This document shows, piece by piece, positions 1-10,540 of a stretch of 64,000 nucleotides of DNA; position 1 is the stretch's first letter; every line of letters starts with the position of its first letter. The translations under genes and the position numbers were made by a program. The notes under the pieces were generated by a model that was not told the DNA's origin, did not search any database, and worked only from the letters and a program-made list of their open reading frames with translations. This DNA is from Rosa chinensis (lineage: Eukaryota; Streptophyta; Magnoliopsida; Rosales; Rosaceae). The stretch lies in contig NC_037094.1 in assembly GCF_002994745.2 (NCBI RefSeq), positions 15,441,501 through 15,505,500 on the forward strand. Direction: 5' to 3'.

Positions 1-485
1 GAGAGTCTTCTCAATCAACATCGCATCTGTGATCTCTTTACTACAGAATTCCATTAAGGATTTAATGCGAAGTGCTTCTGAGTTGTAGTCAAGAACTAAT
101 TTAAAATCACAGAAGTGAGATGACATAGGCTATGCCATCTCACTTCTAGGTCAGGAAGCAGGGAGTCACGAACGTTGCCAAATGTTTCTTCAAGTGAGAC
201 CCACAGTCTTCAGGGGTCTTCTTCATTTATACACTCGTACTGGAGCGAATCATCCATATGAAGAGTCATTAAGATGATGACTTTCACCTTATTTGCCTCT
301 AAGGCTACTCTATTTGCTTCCAAAGCTTGAGTTTTGTCAACAGTTAGCATGTCCTGGCTAGGCTCAAGAATCGTATCCAGGATTCTATCGACCTTGAGAT
401 GCTGGCGGACATCACGAACCCACCTGTGATATTCAGAGCCAGTTGTTCCTAATGGAGTAAAGTCCAATTTGTTCAGGTTACTCAT
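1..485 (-). pseudogene. copia gag polyprotein fragment, broken
   Basis: The frame opens at the ATG ending at 485 with MSNLNKLDFTPLGTTGSEYH, the typical N-terminus of UBN2/gag-polypeptide copia proteins (nucleocapsid-type RNA-binding coat precursor). It runs about 90 codons to a TGA at 210-212. Downstream on the minus strand, other frames keep family-like stretches: ETFGNVRDSLLPDLEVRW, then CDFKLVLDYNSEALRIKS, reaching the window edge. At least two frame changes are therefore needed after codon 90. It is a retroelement relic, not a host gene. Confidence 0.75.
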
Positions 486-3097
486 CCTAAAAGAGAACAA
501 GAAATTAGGGTTAGTTTCAGAGAGTAAACGGCTACCACGAAAACATTTAAGATTTCTGAGCGTAGTTGCTCCCAAGAAATTATGAATTTCTGAGCGTAAT
601 CGCTTCCAAGAAATTCAATTCCAAGAGGTATTGGATTAGATCGAAACAATGACGTAAGTGGTCGATCATAAATTCTCTACAAACTCTAAGTTTAGAGATC
701 TCAACAAGCTCTAAAAGCTTGGAGTGAGCACGAACCCCCACTGTTCGGCTTAATTAGGTCTCCCCTATGATGAAGAAAGGGAGGTAGAAGAATGGAGTTT
801 GCAAGTCCCCGAAAAAGAAGAGAAATTGAATTAAAAAAACTCTAAAAAGCGGGAATGTTTAGTAAAAAGTACCTTGAAATAGGTCGCTCGAAAATTTGGC
901 CGGGAAAAAGTGGTCGGCAAAGTCACCGGTATCTGGAAAACTTGCTTGAAAATCTAGCCGAAAAAGTTTCCGGCGGTCGTTGACTGATGACGTGGTAGTG
1001 GGGTCCAGTGATAACGTGGTAGTGCTGCTGACGTGGCTTGCGTCAGTGGCTGCCGCTTGGGTTGCCTTTCTTCTCTTTTCTGCAGGTTTTCTGCATAAGG
1101 TTTAGTCGGTCGGTTCACCCACTTTTAGGCAGGTTTTTGTGCTTTTTCTTCCGGTTCCTGAATCGTCAAATTGAGAGTTGTCTGCTGACAAAATTTGGTT
1201 GAAATTGGATGCCCGGAAGATGGTGAAAGGGTGGAATATTTGCTGCGGGTTGTATCGCTACTAAAAAAAATTGCATTCGCTTCGGCAATTTACGTCGCAA
1301 AAGCCTAGCATTAGCGACGGGATACACGACGACAGCTTTGCTGTTGCATACATTTGAGAAGTGTGCTACGGCAATTAAAAAGGGTTGCATGATTAAGGGT
1401 GGACACGACGTCGCATTCCGATGGGTGTTGTTTATTCAAGAGGACTCGGGTTCACGCTCTATTTGCCGTAGCTCTGTGGCAAGGCTCCCCAAATCGTTAT
1501 CTGCGTTGCACTCTCTCTGTTGGAGTTGGATCTCAAGATACTTCGCATCGTTTTCAGATCTATGGTAACCTATCCGGCTATCCGTTATTTCTTTCCATGT
1601 TGCCATTATCGCCATGTTGTCTCTCCTCTCCTCTCTCATGCTCATCTATTGTGTTGATCTTTGATTGTAATTTGGTATTGTGTGAATTTATGTGGATTTC
1701 ATTTGGGTCTGTTTAGGGCTCAAGATCTAATTTTGATTCGCTTTTCTTTCTGGGTATTCAGGATTTAATATTGGGAGAAGGACCTTTCCCCAAATGATCA
1801 GTCTCTCAGATTCACCCCAGAAATCGATTTTAGCTCCAGTAATGGGCATCCACTCAGCGCTCTGTCTTTCATGGTGGTCTGTTTCTTCGTTCTTCTCTTA
1901 TTATATGCTTTTGTTGTTCCATTTGCTCAGTTCTTGTGAAATTTCCTTGACTAATTAGTTCCATTAATTATTTGATTGGTTGCTTAGAAATTTGGATAGA
2001 TAGATATTTCATTTCATGGTTAGAATTATCCCTATGAAAGGAAGAAGCGTTCTTTAATTATTGGACATTGTTCATTTTCTAATTCTAAATAAGAAAATAA
2101 ATCACCGAGTGTCTACCCATACAATTTTTCGATCAGTGAATGTACAGTAACTAGCTTTGGAAGCTTGAGGTGTTTAGATCGATATTCAAAGTTACGAACT
2201 ACTTTTTTTGAGCTTGATGGTCAATTTGGTTATGTGAAACATACAATTAATTATGCACTTGGTCAGTTGTCTTTGTTTAGCTTATCACTGCTCAATGTTA
2301 AATGGGTATTTGTAAAAACCCATGTTGAACGAGGTCGAGGATTTGCAAAAGGATCCGCCTACCTCGTGTAGTGCTGGTATAGGCTCCTTTTACCCCTCTC
2401 TTTCATGCTTATATCTCAATTTTTATTATGAAAATCCTGAATTCCGTTTCAGAATATATAAAATAATGACATGGGATATAGAAGGTACATATTGACTAGT
2501 TAATTTTAAGGCAAAGTACTTTTGGTTGATCAAGTGCAATTGACGTTACAAGACATTTATCTAGCAAATGAATTTGCTGCTTTCAACTAAAATTTTCGAA
2601 GATGGTTTTAGTGAAGTTGCTATTGTCCTTTCTCATTAACTTCCCAGTAAGTGAATGGATACAAGTACATTACATCTGCATGCTATTTCAGTTTTTCTTG
2701 CTCTGGACTTAATTATTTTTTACTCCAATCTGGAAGGTAGTTTCCTGAGCATGCAATCAAGGGATTGTTGAAGATGAACTGGCAACCTTGCAGTCCATCG
2801 TGGTGAAGCTTATTCTTATTACAAGGACTTTGGGAGACATATTGCTATGGTATGCTTCTTGCACTTCTACTGTTGTTTATTCCCAAATGTATTACTTGTT
2901 TGATGATGGAATTTACTAACCATGATTGATGTTAAACGTTGATTTCACTCACAAGCTTTGTGCCTCTTTGATGCTTCCTCCTTTGACGTTCCTGTTCCAT
3001 TTCATTCATTCTTATGCATTTTTCCTGACAAGTTTCACTGGTTCACTAATCGATTGATTTCTTTCCCTTTTCTTACAATAATGGGCAAGACTGCAAG

Positions 3098-3397
3098 AGC
3101 TTTCTGGTTTATGTCCTTAATATGGTTTTCTCCTAAACCTCAAGCTTAAAGTCTCAACTCTAAACTATGTGGTTGAGTAATGTCATAATTACTATAAAGG
3201 CGCTACTATGTAATCAAGTGTGTGTGTGTGTGTGTGTGCATTGTTCTAGCTTTCTGGTTTATGTCCTTAATATGGTTTTCTCCTAAACCTCAAGCTTAAA
3301 GTCTCAACTCTAAACTATGTGGTTGAGTAATGTCATAATTACTATAAAGGCGCTACTATGTAATCAAGTGTGTGTGTGTGTGTGTGTGCATTGTTCT
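3098..3397. repeat. Perfect 150-bp tandem duplication
   Basis: Bases 3098-3247 are repeated at 3248-3397 with no difference I can find, including an identical TG microsatellite of the same length in each copy. Both lie inside the CACTA element. Identity including the hypervariable microsatellite means either a very recent duplication or an assembly artefact. Confidence 0.95.
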
Positions 3398-3689
3398 TTT
3401 AGTTTGAAGAGATAAATTTGTGTTTTTTATTCCTGGACATTCACTAAACTCTTGATTTCTTGTGTCTTTTCATAAAGCAGAACAAAGAAAAAACCAATAG
3501 AAACAGCAGAAGCCCCAGAGTGCCATGAGCAAATAGACTGAATGAAGGGAAGGAGGTGCTGGTTAGTAAATCTCTTTTCCATACCTTGTACTTCTATGCT
3601 TTTACTTTAGCATGTGGTTCACGCATTATAAGCTTTGGTTTTGGCTGTAGCTCCTAGTATATAAGGTTTTTATGTTATCTTCTTATATA

Positions 3690-3790
3690 TCTATGATATA
3701 TTTCATAATGAAGAGTGGTTATAGTTAGTAGTTTTTATCTATGATATAGTTCATAATGAAGAGTGGTTATAGTCAGTAGTTTTTATTTGT
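3690..3790. repeat. Short imperfect tandem repeat (about 50-bp unit)
   Basis: Two adjacent copies share the segment CATAATGAAGAGTGGTTATA followed by GTCAGTAG or GTTAGTAG and TTTTTAT. Lies within the CACTA element; no function is implied. Confidence 0.8.
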
Positions 3791-3888
3791 ATACTGTCTT
3801 CCATAATTTATGATAGGCTCGAGTATTATTTAACATTTCATGTGGACTTTTACAGCTATTCATTGGAGAGATTTGAGCACTTTGGAGC

Positions 3889-4110
3889 TTGCGTATATCA
3901 TTGTTAATTGAATTTCAAGAGGGAAGGAAACACGAGAGCATAAGTGAGATGATGACTGCTTACTACTCAGCTGCATTGTGGCTACAAGATCAATGCTTGC
4001 CGCATTGGAAATTCAGGCAACTCAAATGTGGTGGCATGTTAGAGAGGGAGATAGGATTTATGAACAAGATTTCACAAGGGGGAAGAGGGTATGAACAAGA
4101 TTTAATGAAA
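3889..4110 (+). pseudogene. Captured fragment of a GH81 endo-1,3-beta-glucanase gene
   Basis: In the plus strand one frame gives EFQEGRKHESISEMMTAYYSAAL, quoted here in part as GRKHESISEMMTAYYSAAL, matching the GH81 signature GRNQESTSEAVNAYYSAAL. After a short gap a second frame gives LAALEIQATQMWWHVREGD followed by RIYEQDF, the downstream GH81 block. A frameshift separates them and there is no start or full domain, so it is a gene fragment carried by the CACTA element. In intact enzymes the conserved acidic residues of this region take part in hydrolysis of beta-1,3-glucan. The assignment rests on remembered family motifs. Confidence 0.75.
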
Positions 4111-4650
4111 CGTGTAGTTCGGCTCCATAAGCCATCATGTATGAGAAATTTCTAATGAAGGGTCTCAATTACTTTTGCATGTTCTTAGAAGAAATATATG
4201 GTGCAATTAGCACCAATTTTTTTTTTTATAAAAAAATTTCTTTTTTGCGACGGCAACCTTGCCGTTGCAGTAGGTTTTGTCTTGCGACGGAAACATTTTC
4301 CGTCGCAAATACTTTTTGCAACGGAAATTTACGGTCGCAAATGGATTTTGTGACGCCACCTATTGCAACGCCGTCATTTCCATCGCAAATACTGAAATTG
4401 CCGTCGCAAACTGCCGTCGCAATTGGAGTTTTTTTTAGTAGTGTATGGAGCTTTCGATGGCCGGTTCGGTAGGTTTCCGGCCTGTTCTTCGGGTGGCGCC
4501 GCCGGTTTTGGACTCCTGGAATCGAGTGCTTCAAGGTGTAACGTGGAGGTAGAAAAGACTCCAAGGTTTTGTATTCGGATTCAAGGTTTTTAGCTTCTTG
4601 AATCAAGGTTTGGCTATTTGTTTTAGGTTTAGGGATTCGTGCTGATAACG

Positions 4651-4868
4651 TGTTTTAGAGAAGCGATATTTGAGAGAGAATTGTTGTGTATTCTCATTGA
4701 TATCAAGGGCCTATTTAGAGGATTACAATGCATTGAATCCGAATCATACAAGGAAATGTAATCATACATTGAATAGGAATATCTAGATCCTTCTAATTAA
4801 ATCTTATTACCACTAGGTCAAGTAACCTAGAGTTGGGTCAGACACACAAATAAGGATTTACTTGAACA
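4651..4868 (-). repeat. Copia LTR
   Basis: Begins TGTTTTAG at 4651 and ends TTGAACA at 4868, so both orientations start TG and end CA. Inward of it, bases 4637-4650 read TCGTGCTGATAACG, the reverse complement of a CGTTATCAGCAC-type primer-binding site that I associate with rosaceous copia elements. The length of 218 bp is inferred from these boundaries. The partner LTR is outside the window. Confidence 0.6.
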
Positions 4869-4944
4869 ATCTTCTATTTGTATTTTTTTTATATAAAAAA
4901 AATCTTCTATTTGTATTTTTTAATTTCTTTTTTTGAACAACGAG

Positions 4945-5160
4945 AAATTATTCTGTGGTCCCGGAGTACCACGTGACACTGCCATGTGGTGGTCTCAACC
5001 AATAATATCACTCGAATGTGGTGGGGACCATGCAAAGGGTTAAAAAATAAAAGAAAAATTAATTTAAGAGACCAATCAGAAATCACTATGAGTCACATTG
5101 GCCAATAATATCACCCCAAACCACCACGTGTACGACGGTCTGGGACCATGTTATAATTTT
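4945..5160. mobile_element. MITE, family A copy 1
   Basis: A 216-bp copy related along its whole length to 19373-19564. Shared blocks include ACCACGTG, CAATAATATCACTC, GACCAATCAGAAAT and TTATAATTTTCCTT. The ends are imperfect inverted repeats (AATTATTCTGTGGTCCC against AAATTATAACATGGTCCC). There is no coding capacity. Superfamily is uncertain; two copies in one window show that it moved. Confidence 0.75.
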
Positions 5161-6408
5161 CCTTGAACAAAGGGGTGTCAATCCTTTAAATAAGTAGAGA
5201 GTCATAGAATACACAGCTTGTCAGAATCGAGCTACTGCCTAGAGCCTAGAAGCTTAAACCTTAACTAAGGAAGCCCTTGGATAGCAATGTATGTAATTCA
5301 AATACCAAGTAACCTGACACTACTAGGAAATGAACCGAGCTAGTCGAGTTCAAACCCTAATTTATTCAAAAGATTCCATGACAACCCTATGCAGAGGGGA
5401 CTTCCTCAGAACAATAATAATTAAACCCGAACCCGAAGACGACGCAAATACGGGCCCATAAATGAGTAGGCCTAAAAGCATCAACCTACAAAGGGCCAAA
5501 TAGACCCAAGGCATAGGCTTAAGCCCAAGAGAAAATCCTCTAGGCACCCAGACCCGCAACCTGGTCTCTGACACTACCAGCAAGCCACACTGATGCCCAG
5601 CCTTGGATTGCAAGGTCCCTACCACCCTGCTCGAAATTGCACCACCGCATTGCGTCGACGACGCCAGAACATCATAACCCCAAGACTGCCAGCAGGCTTG
5701 AGCCATCCTAACTCGACTCCAATCCCCACTCTAACAACCTCACAGATCCGCTACCAGCAGCCTTTGCCCAATCCTCATCAACAATCTTTTATTTGCTTCA
5801 TTGATTTTCATTTTTCAACCTCACTACAAGCAATAAATGCTAGACGCACATAAAACATGAGGTAGAATAAAAAATAAAAAATAAAAGCCTATTATTATCA
5901 AAATGTGAACCTCTAACAGCATAGTCAACAGTTTTGGAAAATTTAAACAATTATTGAATTGTAAATGGTGATTTTATTTAGACCTCCCTATTTACTCTTT
6001 GGACCTCGTAATTTTGTCCATATTATTTGTTCTATTTGTACCTCCTATTCCCCTACTTCACACCACTGCCCTCCGCCAATAATGCCACCCACTTGGTTAT
6101 GAACCAAATTGGGATTGCTCATTGTTGGGTTTAACTAGTGTTTGGTTATAGCATACGACGCACATGTTATGCATGTTCTCATTCACTCTCTAATTAATTC
6201 CATCAATCCTACTGTGCATTCTTAGTTATTTTGGAAATTATAACTCAATTCTGTAACTTATAGTGGTAGGAAAGAGATTAAGATCGAGCACCGATGTGCA
6301 CTTCTACCCACAGAAATGGATGGCTAAACAACATCAACTGTATTTTTTTATTAAAAAAGTTTAACTACAAATATTAAGAGCTGAAATTACCTAATAGATG
6401 CTGGGTCA
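5161..6408. other. Intergenic; GC-richer repeat-like block at about 5340-5850
   Basis: No gene recognised. Bases 5340-5850 are GC-richer than the surroundings and resemble in style the LINE-derived block at 22850-23815 (runs such as GCCCATA and AGGCCCAA), suggesting another retroposed repeat, but I could not define ends. The rest is AT-rich and featureless. Confidence 0.4.
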
Positions 6409-8622
6409 CTTAGGCTTAGTTTGGGATTGATTCCTGAGGTGTTTTTGGGGCTGCTTATGCTTTTGGGCCAAAAACATGATGTTTGGTAAAATCTCTAAAA
6501 GCTGCTTTTGGGTGAAATTGCTTCTCCGTAAAGCTGAATTTGGGAAGCTACAATTTGTAGCTTTTGAAGACCTGCTTTGGGAAAACACAGAGCATGAACA
6601 ATAGAGTTTAATGAAAATTTGCAGAACTGCCAATTCTGTCCTCCTCCTTTTCTAAAAATTACATCGAAACAGCAAACCCATCGCGGCAGATATGCCGTCA
6701 CTGCCATTCCACATCTCCTCCTTCCTCTTCTTCGGTGTCTGGTTCTCCCTAGTTTTCTCTCAGATCGCCTTCTTCTTCTGCTCATCGCTGGTGACCTCAT
6801 TCAATTGGTGGATTGTCGCCTTCCTCTGCGCCGTCTTCTTCAACTCGTCATGGATTCTCGCGGCCTTCGTCTGCGTCTTCTTCTTCAGCTCATCGGTGGT
6901 GAGCTTCAATTCGTGGATTCTCGTCATTGAAAGGTTCAATCTTTCTCTCTTTGCCTTACTCTTTCATATTCAATCTTTTTTTGATTCGTACTCATGTAAT
7001 TGGTATTCTTATGTGAGTTGGGTTTGTGCTTTTAAGCATTATTAAATCTTGTTTGTTGCTTAATTTCGGATACGAAGCTGAAAGTTTTAATTTTTGAGTT
7101 AGTGCAATTGTCCTGCTTAAGATAGAGATTGGTTTTGCGATGAATTTGACTACCTGTGGTGCTTTGATTGTTGAAATTTGATGAAAGGCCCCTCGGCACT
7201 GGCCGTTCTTGATTGTTATTGTTTCATGTGTTAGTGATTATTTGAAGAGGTAGTATCATTGCCTTAGAGTATTCACTGTGAAATTTCTGAATTAGATTGA
7301 CCTGAACCATAGGCAAGCTTAGTGTGACAGTGAAGAACTGATTTATATATCTTTAAAGCTTGATAAGCGGAATATGGACTACCTTGTTCTGCTAGTTGAA
7401 TAAGCAGTGTATATGTTAAGAAGTTTTGATGGTTATTAACTTATTATAGTAAACCTTTGATTCGTAGCAGCTAGAATGGTCTGAGCATTTTAAGCTCCAA
7501 GTGGGATGAACTTGTGTGTTTATTCGTTTATTTATATCTAGTTTTTGAAAGAAAAGTTTGCTCCCAAGTTGATGGTGTCATTTGATTTTACAATGTGTTA
7601 AACCTGGAATGTTCATGATTTAATTATTGTAATTTCTCATTGATTATTAGTTATAGACCAATTAGTTTGAGTACGAGTCTTTATAAGACTAGAATGCAGG
7701 TATTATTCTTGGATTGATGGAGGAGTTGGCCAATATTGGGTGCAGGTTCTAGGGGAATTTGTTAAGGCTTGACAGTTTCTAGACATGATTTATATTACAA
7801 ATCAACTACAAACTTTGGAGTGCTGATCAAGTATTTTTTGAGTTTATGGTTGATTTTCGTTGTTTTTGTTAGATTAGAATTAGCCTACAAACTTTACAGT
7901 AAATGGGAGGACTAGGTAATTAGTAATTGGCTTTGTAAATCAGGTGTTTGCTTCATAAATTGGAGGTGTTTTTGGAAATTTATTAGTGGTCATTTAGTTC
8001 AGAAATTGGAGGTGTTTTTGTAATTGGAAGATTGTATTTATAGTGACATACAGTGATTGATTTTTGTTATGTTTGTTTTTTCATCAATTGATCATTGATC
8101 ATTGATTTTTGAATTTTGCAGTTGTGTAGATACTTTTCACGAAGTGAAGAGCAAACGTGAAAGAAGAAAAGAAAACAAAGCTTTGACTATGGAATTGTTG
8201 GCTCTGGCATATTCGTCCCTTGCAGCCAAAATCGAGGAGATTATATATAGGTTGGTCTTGCTGGAATGTTCAGCCACACAGAAGTATTCTCTTACATCTA
8301 ATTCAACTTGCAATGTGGAAGAGGCTGGTGATCTGTAAGGCAGAAATGGAGGAATGTATAGATTTGATAATAGAAGAATTAGAGAGAAAAATATAACTAA
8401 TGCATGCACCCTTATCATGTACCTTTTGTTTTTCAGTTCAACTTTATTCTCATTTTAGTATCTTCTGATTTAGAACTATCAAGAAGTAGGGTCAGGATCC
8501 TCAAGTTTCAGACATTAGGAAACTGACCATGTTACGTATGTGGATATCAAGCTAATGATGTTAATACTAATGTCTTTTCCAGTTTCATATATTGATTGAC
8601 GTGCTTCTCTATCAAATTGCAG

Positions 8623-8696
8623 TGAAGTTGATCCCATAGTAGCATCCTTATCTGGAGGAGCAATTGGAGTGATCTTAGCACTGACAGTGGTTGAGA
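8623..8696 (+). pseudogene. Captured exon resembling ORANGE (OR) DnaJ-like protein
   Basis: A short exon-like segment with an AG acceptor before it and a GTGAGT donor after it encodes EVDPIVASLSGGAIGVILA followed by LTVVE. This resembles the first transmembrane segment of plastid OR proteins, which bind phytoene synthase and promote carotenoid accumulation (remembered form: VASLSGGAVGVISALMVVE). The zinc-finger exons are absent. Preserved splice sites indicate capture from genomic DNA, not from mRNA. Identification is from memory of the family. Confidence 0.55.
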
Positions 8697-8854
8697 AGTG
8701 AGTTTATTATGTTTTGGTCAATTTATTTTGACATTGACAAAGTATGATAAAGGAATTTCTTTTAAAAACAAAAATGATATTATAGAGGGATAAATACATG
8801 GCCTAATGCAAGTCCTGTGCAAGTATGGAGTGAGTTGATATCTGATATTGAATT

Positions 8855-9105
8855 TCTTTTTTCCAAAGGGAAACAAGGATGGTGAAGAGTATGGTGGAGG
8901 CTGAGACTTAAAAGATTTCGTAAATTTCATCAATGAGAAATGTGGTCCTAGAAGAGATGCGAAAGGACAACTTACTTCCAAAGTTAGTACCATTTTAAAC
9001 CAATGAACGTACCTCATCCGTTTCCTTACCAATTGTCTTCTCTTATGCATGTAGGCTGGAATAGTCTCAAGTTTGTAAGAGTTAGTGAAAAAGTTTGTGA
9101 ATCAG
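8855..9105 (+). pseudogene. Captured fragment of a PDI-like (PDIL2/P5-type) gene
   Basis: The first exon piece (8855-8982) reads FFPKGNKDGEEYGGG, a TGA stop, then [14 protein letters not shown] and [10 protein letters not shown]. This matches the link between the second thioredoxin fold and the C-terminal domain of plant PDIL2-1 proteins (FPKGNKDGEDYDGGRDLDDF). A GTTAGT donor follows, and the next piece starts at 9055 after TGTAG with AGIVSSL, a stop, then ELVKKFVN, matching the start of the next PDIL2 exon. The intron is kept, so capture was at DNA level. Two in-frame stops make it non-functional. Confidence 0.75.
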
Positions 9106-9293
9106 CTTTTATGATATGTAAAACGATAGCATATTCGGCAAACATTCTAAGATTGTGATTACTACTCTTATCGCCTAAACCCGCAGCATCGCTCGGGAGT
9201 ACTTTCTAGTTTGTTTAAAAAAGATGGATTGATGGTACAGTAGAGTCTAGTTAATATCTGATATAATTAATAAATAATTTATTTATTAATATC

Positions 9294-9365
9294 TTATATA
9301 ATTAAGCCAATTCTCAAATGAATGGTTAAAATTTTGAACTACTATATTTGTCCTCACATAATATA
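9294..9365 (+). repeat. 72-bp inverted repeat, arm 1
   Basis: Reverse complement of 10327-10398 with one mismatch by hand count. The arms are about 0.96 kb apart. They straddle the right end of the hAT-like element. Confidence 0.85.
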
Positions 9366-9774
9366 GATATTAATAAATAAATTATTTATATATGAGGATA
9401 AGATAGTCAATTGACTATGTCATATTTTAAAAATTTACAATACTTTCCATTAAAAAAGAAGAAACTTTCCCAATATCAGGAAAGATAACTTTTTAAAATA
9501 AAAAACATAAAAATGAAAGTCAATTGACATGTAGCAGATTTTAGAAGCAGCCTAGAGGTTGTTTTTAGAAGCTGTTGTGGATCAAAACACACTTTGCAAT
9601 TGTCTGACAACACTTTTGAAAATATTATTTATCAAACACGAAACTATTTTAATTCACAGCTGATTATTCTCACAACACCTCAACAACAGTTTTTTTTTTT
9701 TAAAAGTCACAGCAATCCCAAACTAGCCCTAAGTAGGTTTGTTACGATCAAAAATTTTCTATGCAGCGGCAGTA

Positions 9775-9965
9775 TAAGGCTTAGTTTGGGATTGCTGTGC
9801 TGTAAGAGGAAGCACTTCCGAACTTGCTGTGAGAAGAACCAGTTGAGGTGTTTGGTAAACTGTTTTGAAAAGTGATGTGAGAACAAAAAACAATTTCTAG
9901 GTGTTTGGTAAGTTGCAAGGCAAAAATGTTTTGCCTGTGTATAATTACCAAAATGGGCATACATA
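9775..9965. repeat. Second hAT-like terminus fragment
   Basis: Starts AAGGCTTAGTTTGGGATTGC, the same terminal repeat as 6409, only 42 bp from and in opposite orientation to the terminus at 9733. Subterminal sequence (GTTGAGGTGTTTGGTAAAC) is like that family. No matching second end is visible, so it is a truncated neighbour copy. Confidence 0.55.
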
Positions 9966-10326
9966 GTAAGATATGCTACTAAAATACATAATTTTGTTTT
10001 TTGATTATGTAATCATACCAAATGAAAAAATTTCTCATGTATTATTCTTCTACTCTTGGTTGGACCGAATAAATTAAACCCTTCAATATGCATATTATGT
10101 TTTACTATTACACAAAATAAGTATAGAATATTTGGATTAATTTCTCGCCCATAGTTCAACAGGAACTATTACACAAAATAAATTAAAGTCACTTGAAATT
10201 TGCAATTAAATGGAACTAGTAGATGCATTCATTAGACTTTGTGCAATTGCATTTCTTAACACCTCCATTTCTTGTCTTCCCAGACCATCTCCATCATGTT
10301 CATTATCCTCCATATCTTCACTAGTC

Positions 10327-10398
10327 TATATTATGTGAGGACAAATATAGTAGTTCAAAAATTTAACCATTCATTTGAGAATTGGCTTAATTATATAA
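10327..10398 (-). repeat. 72-bp inverted repeat, arm 2
   Basis: Partner of 9294-9365, one mismatch. The sequence between the arms has no recognised gene. Confidence 0.85.
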
Positions 10399-10540
10399 GA
10401 TATATATAAAAATAGTATAGCAGTCATGTGCCTCTGAATATAGGCCAAATTATGATGAAAAAAAAACTTTTCTTTGTCTTTTTCATTGTTTTTTTAAGTT
10501 CCAAATAGTAAGAACAAGAACCCTTACATCATATATAATA

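Larger units (their letters stand above)
1256..4443. mobile_element. Non-autonomous CACTA (En/Spm) transposon
   Basis: The left end reads CGCTACTAAAAAAAATTGC and the reverse complement of the right end CACTACTAAAAAAAACTCC. This is a CACTA terminal inverted repeat with one changed base at the left tip. Subterminal regions are packed with GCGACGG/CCGTCGC repeats (1270-1330; 4247-4425), a hallmark of the superfamily. A 3-bp target duplication TAT flanks it (1253-1255 and 4444-4446). No transposase is visible in 3.19 kb, so it depends on a partner element. It sits inside the leader of the copia element and so inserted later. It contains a perfect 150-bp tandem duplication and a GH81 gene fragment. 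Confidence 0.85.
1..4868 (-). mobile_element. Ty1/copia-type LTR retrotransposon, 5' part, interrupted by a CACTA element
   Basis: Read on the minus strand, the order is LTR (4651-4868), a primer-binding-like site just inside it (about 4637-4650), an untranslated leader, and a gag gene that runs off the left window edge. The leader is split in two (4447-4636 and 576-1252) by the CACTA insertion at 1256-4443. Without that insertion the leader is about 0.85 kb, long for a copia element. No pol domain or second LTR is visible, so the rest would lie left of base 1. Host TSD cannot be checked. The gag similarity is the firm part; the leader assignment is inference from position and strand. Confidence 0.7.
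6409..9733. mobile_element. hAT-like non-autonomous element carrying host-gene fragments (Pack-type)
   Basis: The left end reads CTTAGGCTTAGTTTGGGATTG and the reverse complement of the right end CTTAGGGCTAGTTTGGGATTG, a near-perfect 21-bp terminal inverted repeat. Subterminal sequence rich in AAGCAGC/GCTGCTTTT motifs is typical of plant hAT MITEs. No 8-bp target duplication was found, so the exact ends, and whether the two termini belong to one insertion, are uncertain. The interior has no transposase but contains two recognisable host-gene pieces in the plus orientation, at 8623-8696 and 8855-9105. Confidence 0.55.

Noticed and set aside
6692..7045. Hydrophobic 117-codon frame that could look like a membrane protein
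   Set aside because: Composition follows from TTC/TCT-rich DNA, it lies inside the hAT-like element, and no family resemblance is seen.
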